Shown: positions 20,752 to 32,860, counted from the stretch's first letter. The stretch is 64,000 nucleotides of DNA from Prorocentrum cordatum (GCA_963575745.1 CAUYUJ010003025.1:243207-307206), one strand, 5' to 3'. The notes: a model not told the origin generated them from the letters alone. Numbers and translations: made by a program.

Positions 20752-23082
20752 TCAGCGCCGCGGGCGCTTTCCAGTCCAGGCGTCGCGGTACCCGGAGCTG
20801 CGCGCCTGGTCCCATTCGCGCCCGTCACCCGTAGCGACCTCCCTTTTCCTCTGTGCGTCCTGGTATAGCCTCTGCTCCCGCTCCCAGTCCACGTAGACGC
20901 CTGCGCTGCGGGACCACGCCTCCGCGTGATGGTTGTTGGTGTTCATGTCATCCAGGAATTCGTCGATGATCCAATGTTGCCAGCGGCCCGGGTCGAAGAG
21001 GGCCTGGTCTTTGGATTTGCCTTTGCCCTGCTCCTTGCACATGTGCCTGCACCACGAATGCCAGGCTGCGTTGAAGTGGTACCCCCCTTCCGCTTGCAGC
21101 CTCTTCAGGTCTGTGACTGCTGTCTCGTGTGGGAGGCGCTGCCAGCCAACGCGGAAGGTTGCCCGCGTCCGGCTGGTGTCGGTGTGGCGGCGATCGTCCT
21201 TGTGGCAAGAGCCGCGCGATTTTGGCTGGCGCCAGGGTGCGCTCCCTGCGCCCCTGCCAGTGTCGTGGTTCTGGTCCCAGTAGCGCTCCTTGGTTCTGTC
21301 CCAGTCCCTAGCGTTATGTTTGCGCCACGGTGCCCCCGCTGCGCCCTGGTTGCGGTCGCGGTCGTGGTCGCGGTCGTGCTCTCCTGCGCGGGCCCGGTCG
21401 GCTTCTCTGGACTCGTACCTCACCGCCGACGCGCACGACTCCCAGGCGATTGGCTCCCGCACTCTGCCGCGCGAGCGCTCGAGCTGGTGTGCAGGGAGGG
21501 GGGCGAGTGCAGGTCGTGGGTCCCCCGGGCCTTTGGACCGGTTCCGCGCGTGCAGGTTTCGTGTCGTCGGCCGCGGCCTCTGGGCGCACGATCGGCTCCG
21601 CGGGTGCGTGGGCGGCCCTCTGGTCAGTACTGCATGGGTCGTGCTCGGGACTGCTGCGCCGCTCGTGCCGAGGACTCGTCTTGGCTTCGTGCTCCTCGAC
21701 TGTGTCCGAGTCCGAGGATGAGGAGACAGGATGGACTGCGCTTTTGGCCTCGGCGAGGCGCAGCTTCTGCTCCTGTGCCTGGTCGTCATTGGTCCAGTCG
21801 GGATCCTCCTCTTTAGGGGGCATGAGGGGTCAGCTTCGATGGTGGGATCCTGCGTGTCTGCCTGCGGCGAGTAGGGCTCGAGCTTGGGTCCGTCCTGCAT
21901 TCCCCCTGAGGACGTCGCTTTATCTTCCCCGGTGTCGATGCCGAGCATGGGACTGTCGCGGAGCGCTGGTGCTTGCGTTCCGTGCACCTTGCCGCGGGCA
22001 TTGCCCAGAAAGGTTGCTGCCCAGAGCGCTGCGTCTCCGCGGAGGGCGTTTACGCGAAGCGTCCTGTCACCGACGCCCCATACTTCCAGCCACTCGCTGT
22101 CGATCTGCACGAGTTGAGTCCGCCCGTCCTGTTCGCGGGCCAAGACACTGAGGACGGGTCCGAATACTGCTCCATCCAGGGGCTGCGTCGATAGGGGCTC
22201 GGTGCAGTCCGCAGTGCTGAACCACCTGGCGCGGGGGAGGGTATCGCTCCTGATGACCGCGCAGTCGCCGCACTGGATGCCCGGGTTGTCCGTTGCAGTC
22301 GGGCGCAGGGAGCCCGCGATGGGCGTGTCCGGGACTCGCCCTTGCTGCCTTTCACGGCCGCCGTGTTCCGCACACCTTCCAGGGGGTTCAGGCGTCGCGC
22401 CGACGGCCGGCGGCGCCCCGACGGACTTGGTAGCTGTGGGTCTTGTGGCAGGCTGGACTGGGAGCGGCTCGTCGCCACGCGGAGTGGGCGGGAGTGAATG
22501 GGGAAGGGGTGAATCGCCACCGTGAGTGGGCGGGATGGGCGTCGGGCAGGGTGTCAGGCGCCTTTCTTTGGTGGGTCTTGTTGACTGGGCCGGGCTGGGT
22601 GTCTGCTCGGGGCGCCCGCCCGCTCGGGTGGCGGCGTGCTGCTGGGCCCTGCTGGCGGTCGCGCTTCCTGCGAGCGGCTGGGCGCAAGCCACGGCGCCGG
22701 GATCCCGGGCGAGGGGTGGCAGTGCAGTGGGGAGGCGGTCGCAGTAGCTGCGCTCTGCCTCGTCCCAGGCGGCTGCGCGTCGCAGCGCCTCCTCTTGGTT
22801 GGGGCGCGCTGCGCCTTCTGACGATGAGGCGGGGGTGCCCGGTAGTGCGGGGAGAGGTCTGGCTCCTGCTCTTGGGTATACGTCGGGGCCGTATTTGTCG
22901 AGTACCTGGCTCACTGCTGACGGGGCCATGTCCCATTGGTGGATCAGGCATTCTGTGCAGTACCAGCCCGCATGCCAGCGCTTGGCCAGGAACGTCTCCC
23001 TCATCAGCTGCACGGGTGGGGGCCCGTGGACCAGGTTGAAGCCGTCGCGGAGTCCTTCTGGATCCGCGGCGTGCCCATGCAT
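20752..23082 (-). pseudogene. C-terminal region of the LINE-like polyprotein, basic and disordered
   Basis: A 776-codon frame. The N-terminal part has WHAGWYCTECLIHQWD, a short Cys pair. The middle is Pro/Thr/Ala-rich. A structured block near residues 300-360 includes LVQIDSEWLEVWGVGDRTLRV. The last 250 residues are Arg/Asp/His-rich (RDHDRDRNQ-like), followed by HFNAAWHSWCRHMCKEQGKG and a KRPRR end. The charge suggests nucleic-acid binding. It overlaps the preceding frame (23004-23744) and is joined to it by a frameshift. No family is recognised. Confidence 0.5.
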
Positions 23083-23184
23083 GCCAGGGCAGGCTTGCCC
23101 CGGCCCCCGCCTGCGTCCCTCTGTGCCAAAGGGGCCGCCATCACATCGCCAGATGCCGACATTCTCCCCTGTAGAAATGGGCGA

Positions 23185-24402
23185 TCAGACGGTCGTCGTT
23201 TGTGATGCTGGCTGGGAGGGTGGTTCCCACATTGAAGGGGGTTCAGGTCGCCTTCCAGTGGGGCCAGTAGCTGGTCTAGGGGCGTTAGGGCCGTGGGTGC
23301 GGACGTCGGACACAGCCCTGGAAGGGCGCGTTGCTCGGACAGGCATGTCGTCGGGGCGGTCGTTGGTCCAGCTCTTGAAATCCACGTCGTCTGGAATGGG
23401 TTGCCGTTCGGTCTTGTCGCGCGGGCGGCGCGGCTCGCACCAGCCGAGGATGGCCTCGACCACGTCCCCGATGCCCTCGGCGTCCCCGCACGGGCACAGA
23501 CAGGCGCGTGGTTCGCGCTGTATAAGCAGGGGCAGGGCGAGGGGGTTCCTGGCCTGGATGGCGCCCAGGGTCGCGCCGGCGCTGTCCAGTGGGCTGCTGA
23601 GAACTGCGGCCGGGCTTTCTTTCGGACCCATGTTACAGAAGGCATGAAACGCGGCCGTTCTGGGTGGCTCCTTGTGCTTTTTGCACCTGCAGGTAGATGG
23701 GTGCCGGCATTTGGGTCTGCGCCTGGGGACGTCGGTGGGGGCACAGGCTTCCTTGATCTGCCACGCTGCCGGCATGTTCGGTCGGTTCCTTCTGGGCGGG
23801 ATCAGGTTGGGGTCGAGTGTTTGTGCGTTGTCTTTGTCCGTGACTCCGAGTCCTATCGCCCGCGTGATGGTCGCGAAAACTGCAGTGTAGACCAGGTTGC
23901 CGGCGCCCAGTCCTACCAGCGCCGAGCAGCAGAAGAGGTGCCCGTTCATGCTCCATCCCTTCCTGTCCTGAAGGCTGGGGTCAGTAGGCTGGTCCGCGAC
24001 GCCGCACTGGTGTGGATGTAGCCCGAGGCGCCATAGCAGGCACGGACCGAGTGCTGAGCAGCCCAGTAGCCTCGTCGTTGCAACGTTGACGTCGTCCTCC
24101 AGGTCCTTCCAGCCGTGGTCGGCAGGGAGCGGTAGATCGGCGCGCGCCGAGAAGCCGGCCTGCTGCGCCTGCCGGGCCTTGATTACTTCCTTATCCTTCC
24201 GTCTGCGTTCGGCCTCCGCCACGAGCCTGGCCCTCTCTTCAGGGTTGGTCGACTCGGGTATTTCGCCCACGAAAACTCTTGGGTCGGCCTTGGTCTGGCG
24301 CAGGCTTCCGTTTCGATTGATGTTGAATTCGAAGGCGAGGTCTGCTTTCCGGGCCCAGGTGCTCAGGTGATGTAGTGCAGCGTCTGTGGCCGTGCGGAAC
24401 AT
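23185..24402 (-). pseudogene. Region following the helicase, Cys/His-rich
   Basis: This is the same minus frame as the helicase C-half, separated only by one TGA at 24436; sequence reads smoothly across it (GLTR, stop, QCNLITTADARMFRT). It contains a Glu/Arg/Lys-rich helix (NPEERARLVAEAERRRKDKE, about residues 55-75), then Cys/His clusters including KCRHPSTCRCKKHKE and CLCPCGDAEGIGDVV, possibly metal-binding. No family is recognised. Confidence 0.5.
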
Positions 24403-24435
24403 CCTTGCGTCGGCGGTCGTGATGAGGTTGCACTG

Positions 24436-25740
24436 TCACCGCGTCAGCCCCACGTTGATGCGGTGCCTGTCGTCGACGTGGCCCCAATTTAGCATGGAGT
24501 TCTCCCGAGTGGTCATGAGGATGACGAGGGAGGCCTCTTGCCCCTGGGCGGCGTCGATTGCGGTGACCCGGATCGCTTCGCTCTCCAGGAGTTCTGGAAA
24601 GAGCTCTGCGATCCCGCTGAAGTGCTCACTGAGGCCGTTTGCCGCCGGGGCGTGATTGATCCATGCTCCTCCCGTGGGCCCCTTAGTGGCGTGTGAGGAG
24701 TTGGAGCTGCCCCGTCCTTGCTGTCGCAGGGAGCTGGGGCCGTTAGTATTCAGGTCGGTTCCGTCCCCTTGCGCCGCTCGCGACCAACGTCTGATGTTGT
24801 GGAGCGTGCACGGGTTGCCAGCAAGTACGGGGGTCAGCTGGAGCTTGTACGCCGACAGTATGAGGATGGTGCTCTTGGTCCGTCTTACCCATGGTGCGAG
24901 GCCACTCACCAATGCAACCACGGTGCGCGCCTCGTGGATGTTCGCGTAGCCGTCCTGGAACTTGGACTGAACCTCTTGCGAAGGGATGTGGGCGAGTATA
25001 AAGCGATGCCGGTCGTAGCCGGTGCCGCTGCTCCCTTTCGGGGCCACGCACGCTGCCTTGCTCCTGAGTCCGCCTGTGGTGTCGATCAGGGAGTCGTCGG
25101 GTTCGTAGTTGCCGTCCTCGCTCTTCGCTGCTTCGTATTCTTGGTCGGACAGCGGTCGTGCGAATGACCACTCCAGTCCTTCAGCGCATGGCCGCTGCAG
25201 CAAGGGGTTTAGGATGGCGGAGATCAGTCTGCCCCCGTAGAACGTTAGCGAGGGCCACGCGAGCAGGGACGGATGGATCCGATAGCACTCCTCCAGCGTG
25301 ACGTTGCACTCGGGAATGTCTCCTATGGCTGCTACGTACTTGGCGAGAACGGAAACACCTAGCCCCCATTGGAGTGCCTGCTGGGATTTGACCGTCGGGC
25401 ACAGCTGCCGCTCGTCGCCGAAGAGAACCGTCCTGGCCCCGCATCTGGCGGCGCGGCTCAGGGACACGATGGCCATGGGCTCGGACGTTTGTCTTGCCTC
25501 GTCGAGGATACATATGAGGAGCTTCTTCTCCCGGAGGTCGGCCCCCGCTTCGTGCGTGGCCAAGATAAGTTTTGCCTCGGTAGCGACTTCCACACGAAAC
25601 TTGCGGAACCAGCTCGCATGCCCCGCGGTGGCGTTGTCCGCCGATACGTTGTACATTTTGGCATACATGGCTGCGGGGGTGATCGTTTTGGCCACGCCAC
25701 CCTTGACCTTGTCCTCGTTGCCATGCGCGGGAACAGGTCC
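24436..25740 (-). pseudogene. SF1 (Upf1-like) helicase, C-terminal half
   Basis: Helicase motifs appear in order: motif II ICILDEARQ, motif III LFGDERQLCPTV, motif IV region CYRIHPSLLAW, motif V VTAIDAAQGQEASLVILM and motif VI RINVGLTR. This set, with DEAxQ, YRxHP and a final NVxLTR, fits SF1 helicases of the Upf1/Dna2 type, which unwind nucleic acid using ATP. The Walker A half is in another frame (25817-27169). The frame ends at a TGA directly after motif VI, but coding continues beyond it. Confidence 0.8.
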
Positions 25741-25816
25741 TTGTTGTCTGGGTTCAGGTTCTTTCCGATTTGTTCTGCCAGGTTGCGAATGGACCCGCTG
25801 GCGCCACCAAAGCAGC

Positions 25817-27169
25817 CTACTCCCCACCCTGGGGGGGGGGAGACACGTAGGCGTCCGCCACACATGCCGCGACCTTGGTCTTCCCAGTCCCAGGAGGTCC
25901 GTGGCATAGGGTGAGGAGGGCATTCTGCGTCGCCAGCACGCAGCGTCGCTGGGCGTCGTTGGCGCGGCGCAGGTTACAGATGCGCGTAAGTTGTTCTCCC
26001 TTAGGGGCCGGCAGTAGTCGCTGGAAGACACTGCCTGGGGAATCCTCCGCCAGTTGCGGCGTCAGTGGAGGTGCGCCGGTACGCGGGTTGGCACGGGGTT
26101 GGTCGGGGTCGCCGATAGTGCGCTCCAGTGTCACCGAGGCCTGTGCCAGCAGGAGATCTGCCGCTTCTCCTTGGGCTGGCACGGCCAGGGCACTGGCCTT
26201 GTTGTCGTAGTCCTCGCGTCGAAAGACAAGCGCCCAGACGATGGGCGGGAGGTCGGTGCCCCAGAGAGCCGCCCTGTCGCATCCGATTGAAAAGAGCTCC
26301 CGCATCGCCGCGTTGACCTTGTTGAATTGGGCTTTCCTCTTGGTGCGATCGACCCTGTAGTGTGCCTGGCCTGGGCATGGCCTTGCAACTGCGTCGTCGG
26401 TGTCGTGGAAGGGGCCGTTTCTCTTGGCGTCGTAGTGGACCAGCGCGATTCCCGCGGGGCAGCTCCGATCTGCGCCTGAGACCCTGGCGCCGGGGGCGAG
26501 GGGCCAGACATGCGTCATCTCTGCCAGGAAATCCACAGTCGGCGAGGATTTGGACATGAGGAAAGGGTTCGGGGCGCCTGCTGCCATGTCTCGCTCCGCC
26601 CATTCCATGGCCCACTTGGTGTCCCAAACCAGCAGGTAGTACTCGCTGTGGCCCTGCTGCTGCCCTTTGAGCCGGTCTTGTAGGTGGTACTTATCCAAGC
26701 TTTCCTGGCACTGGGTGCAGGTAAGGATTTGCACGTCTAGGGCGCAGGTGGTCTTCTTAGCGATGGCCTGCCGGGCCAGGGTGGAGCCGTCGTCGGGTGG
26801 CTCCACGCGCGTCCGCCGAGTCCAGTCGTTGGGTAGTGGGACAGCCCCGGGGACTGGTCCTGGGCAGGGCCGCGCTGCCGAGCCGTATGGGACCATGTAC
26901 CAGGGAGTGCTGTAGAGCTCCTCGGCGTTCCTGGCGAGCTGTATGCGACGCCCTTCGATGGCGGGTGCCCCAGGGGGCGTGGGGGCCGGTATTCCGGCCG
27001 CGTGGGGCGCCGCAAGGTTGTCGGTGCGTCCCTCGCGCTGGTCAGGGTGGCCAGAGGTAGTTGTCCACGGGGGGGGTCCAGGGATGGCGGGCAGGGTCGA
27101 CGGTGGGTGCCCAGGAGGGGGGGGGGGGCGGTGCGAAGGCGCGCTGTCCTGAGGCCGGGCTGGACGCAC
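25817..27169 (-). pseudogene. SF1 helicase N-terminal half with Walker A
   Basis: A 450-codon frame ending with ANDAQRRCVLATQNALLTL and the Walker A box CHGPPGTGKTKVAA (about 25850-25900). The N-terminal 80 residues are Pro-rich. The middle carries a Cys pair (ILTCTQCQESLDKYHL). The frame breaks at a C tract (plus-strand G run near 25830). A further segment with SIRNLAEQIGKNLNPDNKD (25735-25815) lies in a third frame before the C-half resumes. It feeds directly into the motifs of 24436-25740. Confidence 0.75.
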
Positions 27170-27971
27170 CCCTCATGGCCAGGGAGCTGGCCAATGCTTG
27201 CCCAGCGCTGTGGAGTAGCTGCTCCTGTGTTTGCTGGGGGCGGTTAGTCTTGGTCCAGGGGTGCTGTACCATGTCACTGTTGATCACCATCCCAAGCGGG
27301 GTTGGGTACCGGGGTCCGTCGTAGCACGTTGGACATCCAATCGGTATCGCGCCCCAGTCACCCTCGTAGACGCAGGGGTCGATGGGGGATTGTTTCCCGT
27401 CAAACTCCCAGTCCCAGCACCAGCCTGGGCATTGTGTCCTCAGAATCTCTGTTGTATCCACGCCCCTCGTCATGGCCCACAGGTCGCCTCCCTTTATGAA
27501 ACTCTGGGAGTCAGGTAGCCCGTGGGGTGGGTAGCCGTTCATGTTTCTTGCGATATGGGTCTGCTTGCGCTGCCTTATGTGCTCGGTTGATGTGAAATGC
27601 CCGGGTTCGTTGACCGTTTTGCCGCACTTGTCACGTAGCCAGCGCCAATGTCCGCCGCCGTTGTCGTCGTCAATGCACGCCCACCTGACGCCGGGGGCCT
27701 CGCGACACCTGACGCTGATGCGCCCATCCATGTCCTTGGGCGAGCGTGGGCGGCAGGGGGCAGCGCGCGGCCACCTGGCCAGGATTTTGGCCTCGTTCAC
27801 CGTGGGGCGCAGAGGGGGCAGAAGAAGCCCAACGTCCAGGTAGTTGCCGATCCGGAGGGCGGCGCCCTGAGCCTTAGCGACTGCGGCGGCGAGAAGGCGA
27901 GGGAGAGACGGGGCGAGACGGGGCGAAACCTCTGGCCCTGCACCCCCAGAACGCGTACAGCGAGGGGGAGG
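27042..27971 (-). pseudogene. Unrecognised domain between RNase H and helicase
   Basis: It continues in the same minus frame as the RNase H after a single TAA (27972-27974): LLAAAVAKAQGAALRIGNYL, LPPLRPTVNEAKILARW, then ACIDDDNGGGHWRWLRDKCG, TQCPGWCWDWEF and IPIGCPTCYDG. Cys and Trp pairs hint at a zinc-stabilised fold, but no family is recognised. It ends in a Pro-rich stretch at a homopolymer (plus-strand G run near 27118-27127), where the frame changes into the helicase block. Confidence 0.5.
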
Positions 27972-27974
27972 TTA

Positions 27975-28774
27975 GACGCAACCCCTGCTGCTGCTATTCC
28001 TGCTGGCCCGGGTCTCGAGACTCTCGACGGCAGCGGGAAGGTCGGAGACGGGGGGCCCCGCGAGGTTGGGGTCGGGTAAGGCGCATGGTACGTCTTTGGG
28101 GGGGTTGGCGCGCCACACGATCCATGTGGAGACGGCGGCGCGCCCCTCCTGCCTGAGAATGTCGGCCCAAAACACTCCGAGTGTTGCCAGAGTGTCCGCT
28201 GCCTCATTGAGCCGTCTTCGGACGGCCTGCCACGTGAGCCGCCGCCACTTGGCCGCCAAGGGGCGGAGGCCTTGGTCCATTTGCGCACGCAGGTGCAGTC
28301 TCCTGCACCTCCCTGCGCCAGCCCCGCAGCGGACGGCGGCGAGGTTGTCGCCGGCGATTCTGGCGGCCAGCGCACCGCCGGTGGACGCGTCTATAGCGCC
28401 CAGCAGGCCTAGCCCTGCCCTGCAGCCGGTGGTCTCGCCCACCTGGGCGCTGTCAGAGCAGGGAAGGGCAATCGCGCGCGAGGCGATCTTGGTGGGTGGC
28501 CCATGGTGGTGGGGTGGTGCCAGAGTGTTGCGCCGGCTCCAGCCACTTTCGCTTTTCTAGCTATGGAGCGGGCTCCGCCGTCGAAGGTGATTCCGTGCGG
28601 CCATTGGGCCCGGCCCTGATCGGGGATGGGGAGTCGCTGACGGTGACCTCTTGTCCGTGCTCCATGGACCGGGAGGCGATGAGTATAAGGCAGTGCCTGG
28701 TGCATGTCAGGCAGAAGGTGCCTGACCAGTACGCGGCGGGACTGTCGTCCGTGACGCGGGGGCAGGGAAGTCAC
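27975..28774 (-). pseudogene. RNase H domain of LINE-like element
   Basis: The first half (28409-28774) carries HGITFDGGARSIARKA followed by GAGATLWHH, matching the first catalytic Asp strand. The second half (27972-28442) has LGAIDAS, ARIAGDNLAAVRCG with the next Asp, and RRRLNEAADTLATLG with the last Asp region. The two halves overlap in different frames. The domain follows the RT, as in several non-LTR clades that carry their own RNase H. Confidence 0.65.
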
Positions 28775-29910
28775 CCTGGCCCAGCTAGTAGCCGCCCGGC
28801 GACCGCGTGGGTCGCCCAGAGGTGCAGGAGGTGCTGGCCAGGCAGGTTAGCGCCCGTGGCGGCAGCCAGCCTCCTGCAGTCGCCGCCAGCCCTGTTGGCC
28901 AGCCGTGTGCCGTGCAGGGCGGTGGACCCATGTATGGCGCAGGGAGGGACGCCGTGCGGCATGCACTCCTGGCGGGCAGTGTCACGGCGCGTCCAAACGC
29001 TGTCAGCGTCGGTGCCTGGCATGGTTATGGTTATGTCGTCGCCCTCAGGGGCGTCGCTGGATCGGTCAACCACCATCCCGGCGCGAATGAGTTGCGCCGC
29101 GCTGTCTGCTTCCAGAGGTGCCCTGCCAAGAGCGACGTGGTATATATATAGGAGATTTGGTGCATAAAGAAGGCGAGTGCCCGCGCGTGGTCGCCAGGGG
29201 CGAGGATGGTTTGCGGGAGGAGGTGCGGTGCATCTCCAGGACGCACCAGTGTCCAAGCCAGCGCGACGGCGGGGCACTATCATTATCCCCACAGGTGCTC
29301 GCTGCCGGCCTTCCATGCCACGCAACGGGCAGGCGCCGTGCGGGCTAGGCGCCGGGCTGGGCGTTGCGCAGGTTGGGCCGCACGCGTTGCGGGTGTTGGC
29401 GGCGAGGGCACGGAGTTGCTCAGGTAGGGCGTGCTGCGGAAGCAGTGGCCACTTCGCTTGGGGACCTGCCCAGTGCCCTAGGCATCGGTTGCACCAGGCG
29501 ACGCCTCGGTGCTGGGCCGAGGCGGTATTAATGCTGGCGGCCTTGGGTAAGGTGAGGGCCTTGGCCCCTCTTCGCGGCCGGGCGGGTGGCGCCGGGTTGC
29601 TGTTGGCCCATCTGACGAGCTTGTTCCACCTGGTCAGCGCCCGCCGTTTTGCCGGTGAGGGTCCCCGCGCGTCGCCCCTTGCATGTGCCAGTGCTGAAAT
29701 GCTGCGGGCCAGGGCGACGGGGCACTTAGGGCACCCGGGTATCTGCAACATGAAGCCCAGGCCTGTGAGTATATGGTCGGGCGCCCAGTGGGTACCAGCC
29801 AGCCCGATAGCCAGGCGCAGTTTTGACTTCATGGACCTCTCAAGTTTTGACTTCATGGGCCTTTCAAGTGGGCGGGATGGGGGATCAGGGAGGCGACGCA
29901 CGCGTTCCAC
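28771..29910 (-). pseudogene. RT-to-RNase H connection region
   Basis: A 379-codon frame. It contains a tandem in-frame duplication (24 bp, plus-strand 29819-29866) giving a repeated MKSKLERS unit, then IGLAGTHWAPDHILTGLGFM and Cys pairs (IPGCPKCPVALARS and WCNRCLGHWAG). In LINEs this zone links thumb and RNase H and often has a Cys-containing region. No enzyme motif is present. Confidence 0.45.
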
Positions 29911-30512
29911 GCCGCCGCTCTCCGCCCAGGAGAGGCGCGTGCGTCGTGGAGCGCGAGGGTTCTGGACCGCATCTTACTCATGGCCTTTCTCCAGGTGCCA
30001 GTGATCATAGCGTCCACTTGCGCGGGCGTCATGCCCCCCCGCGGTGGTCCCACGTCAGCCAATGTGCGTGAGACCACTGCCGCGCCCAGGTACGGCCATT
30101 GTGACCTGACGCACGACGCGCCGAACGGAGAGTGTGCCATGACTCGCCCCACCAGGCGTGATTGGCGGCTGGGGCAAGGGCAGTCTTGAACGTGCACGTG
30201 CACTCCTCTTGCCAGATCCAGGCGTTCCGGATGCCGCTTGGGCCGAATTCGTGGGTAAGGATCCTCTATGTCAATTCTAAAATGAGGCCAATCACCACCG
30301 GTGATCGCTGGAGTGACGTTTAACCTGCGCAGGGAGGGATGCACAAGCACGCCGTAGATTGTCTGGCGACGCAGGGAGCACGAGCCCCTGGCACGTGTGG
30401 ACGTCGACGCAAAGTCCAGCCACGTGCGAGGCCCATGGAAGCAGGATGGAGGCGCGCAGGGCCTGCTCGGCGGTGGTAAGAAGCGCAGCAAGGTCGTCCA
30501 CGTAGGTGGCAT
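29911..30512 (-). pseudogene. RT thumb-side region
   Basis: This frame (29853-30512) overlaps the YVDD frame and continues downstream of it: LRRLNVTPAITGGDWPHFRI, then a Cys/Pro segment, then AQVDAMITGTWRKAMSKMRS. The position after motif C and the helix pattern suit the thumb of a LINE RT. There are frameshifts at both ends. Confidence 0.45.
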
Positions 30513-31064
30513 CTGTCCCCGGTGGCGACAGAAGTTGCTTCAATGACGGGGTCGTATGCCATGCGCCATATGAGGGGGGAGGCGGTGCCTCCCATGCCGA
30601 TGGACCGCAGTAGCCGCCTCCTTGGTCCGGCGTAGGTGCCTGTGCACGTCTGAACGTGTCTTTGCTCGACGAGGGCCATCAGGGCGTGTCTGAGCCAGGT
30701 TGGGAGCCCCCAGCGCCGTAGTAACTCCTTTACCCACTGTAGGGACAGTCTCTCGAACGCTTTGCTCTGGTCGGCGAATAGCGTCGACGTGGCAGTGGAC
30801 CGTGAACCGTGAGGCCTCCGCCACTGCTTCCCTGATGTAGGTGTCCACCAGGGGACCGTAGTCTCCCAAGAAGTGATGCCAGGCAGCGCCAGGAGGGGGG
30901 GTGAGGGCGGGCGCTTTGCCGAGGTGGTCGGTAGCTGCAGTGATGTTGGGCCAGCATTGCCCACCTCTCTTGGCTGCTCGATCTCGTGAGAGCTGAGGTT
31001 CGATCAGTGGCCCAAGCAGGTCCGCCAGGGATGCGCCGAATAGGCGACGCATGCAGGTAGGCAA
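30292..31064 (-). pseudogene. LINE reverse transcriptase catalytic core
   Basis: The fingers read MRRLFGASLADLLGPLIEPQ near 31050. Motif A is LFADQSKAFERLSLQW (Asp near 30770). Motif B is SIGMGGTASPLIW near 30600. Motif C is ATYVDDLAALL (30493-30504). These three motifs lie in three frames, so at least two frameshifts fall in 270 bp. The enzyme would prime on target DNA nicked by the endonuclease. Motif order and the AFER and TASP signatures place it in non-LTR RTs. Confidence 0.85.
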
Positions 31065-31091
31065 CTGCAGGGGGCGCAGGTCGTTGGGGCG

Positions 31092-31799
31092 CTAGGCGTC
31101 AGGGATCTTCAACATCCGCACTAGGAGGTCCACGGATGGGCCGAGGACTTGCTCGAGGCGCCTTGGGATCGCATGGGCAACGTGCCAGGCCTGGGCCAGG
31201 AGGCAGGCGACGATTCTGGAGCCCGGGTGGTATGCTTCGCACGGTTCTCCGTCGATGCCAGGTGCGCTTCCTGCTGGGTTCAAAACGAGGGCGGCTAAGC
31301 GGCCCCACCGTGGCGCAGGGAGGTCCGGTAGGTGAGTCGTGCGCCCACCCGCAGAGTAGGAGTCCAGGAGGCGTGTGTGGGCTGGCGGTAAGGGTGGCGC
31401 CGACTGCCAAATGCCTGCTCGGCGGTTCCATAATACCTTCTCCATTATGGGGGCGGTGTCGTTCTGGCGGTCGTCAGGTCCTCGCACCCCTCTTAAAGAG
31501 TGTGTATTCTTGAATATCTCCCGACCAATCCGGTAGCGTGGGGCGAGCTGGGCCCATTCCACGCCAGCACCACGCTGCCACGGAGTCAGCTGGGCTGCCC
31601 GTCGTTGGGTCCGGTCCGCGCGCCATCTGGTCTCCCGAGCGGCTGCCTCGCTGGGTGACAAGTCGTTGCCGCTCCATCCTGCGCTTGTCATCCATGCTGC
31701 TAAGGGCCCGGTCGGTCTGAACGCCCTGGTGCCGGTTGCGGCTCTTCGCAGCTGCGCGCCCATCATGGTGGCAAGCGCCGTCTGACCCAGTACTTCCAC
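31092..31799 (-). pseudogene. LINE RT N-terminal region
   Basis: A 235-codon frame between endonuclease and RT core. It ends with LNPAGSAPGIDGEPCEAYHP, the conserved APGxDG block that opens the RT fingers, then LEQVLGPSVDLLVRMLKIPD. The upstream part is the Arg-rich linker typical between EN and RT. Confidence 0.75.
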
Positions 31800-32033
31800 C
31801 AGGACGCGATCGTAGCGCTGAGGGCGTCGCGCCCGTGCTCGGCCAGTGCGTCGATCAGGGTGGTGTGCGGTCCGTGACGGGCGGGATGGGGTCGTCGTGG
31901 TTGTCTTCTTCGTGGTTCAGGTCGTGTCTATCATCGGCAGGGTGCTCGTCGGGGAGGCAGCCTCGGGGGGCAGGCCGGGTCCAGTCGTTGGGCTGCACGA
32001 GGCCAGCCAGGTCCACTTGCGGTACCTGGAACA

Positions 32034-32860
32034 TCATTTCCAGGAGCAGCGTCGCCGCAGGTCGTCATGCGCCTCCCCCGGGGGCGCTTTGTAGGCCCAG
32101 GGTGTGAGCACGTCGCATCTCTTGACTGCAGGGAGCGAGGGCGGGTCGGCGTGCATCAGAGCGTGGTCGGACAGTGATGTTTTCCAAGCCTTTGAAATGC
32201 GATATGATCCTGCCACCGAGGCTGGACAGGCGAAGGTGTCGATCTGCGACTCGCCACTAGCACCTATGCGGGCGGGGCCGTCGGTGGGGGCAGGGTGGGG
32301 GGCGTGTCTGTTCAGCATGGAGACCCATGAGGCGACGTCCTCAATCTCACCGTCTCGCGGGCCCTGCCATTCCATGTTGATGTCTCCTCCCCAGTAGGTG
32401 CGCACGCCGTTGGGAGCGTCGAGGGCGTCCGCTAGGGCGGCCAGGACCTCAGAGCGCCGGTCTGGCGGGAGATCAACGGACACCACGCGCAGCGCGTGGT
32501 CTTGCTTGCGCACGGCGGCGGCAATGGCACACCCAGGGACAAGGGTGGTGGAGTTGATGAGCTCGTATTCTCGTGATAAAATAATGGCGACCCCCCCGGC
32601 CCATCCGCCGCCTGGACGCAACCACGCGTCTTGCGGGAAACGTGGTCGTCCATGCTCCCACGTCGTGGTCGGACCAGTGCGTCTCCTGCAGTAGGGCTAT
32701 GCGCCTGTGGGCGGACGCCTTAGTGATGGTGGCCAGTTTGGCTTGGTTCTTGCGTGCTAAGGTGCTACGTAAATGCCGAACGTTCCATATGAGGAAAGAG
32801 GGCAGAGTGGGATTGCGGGCGGCGGCCAGGGCACGGCGGAGGTCGTCGAGGCAATGCTGC
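32034..32860 (-). pseudogene. AP-type (EEP) endonuclease of LINE-like element
   Basis: The N-terminal part reads IWNVRHLRSTLARKNQAK, then RIALLQETHWSDHDVGAW (catalytic Glu of the LQETH box), around 32660-32815. A frameshift leads to the frame at 32034-32621 with GWAGGVAIILSR, TYWGGDINMEW (Asp/Asn pair), ESQIDTFACP and TSLSDHALMHA (the SDH box). Order and residues match exonuclease/endonuclease/phosphatase-fold nicking enzymes of non-LTR retrotransposons. Confidence 0.8.
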
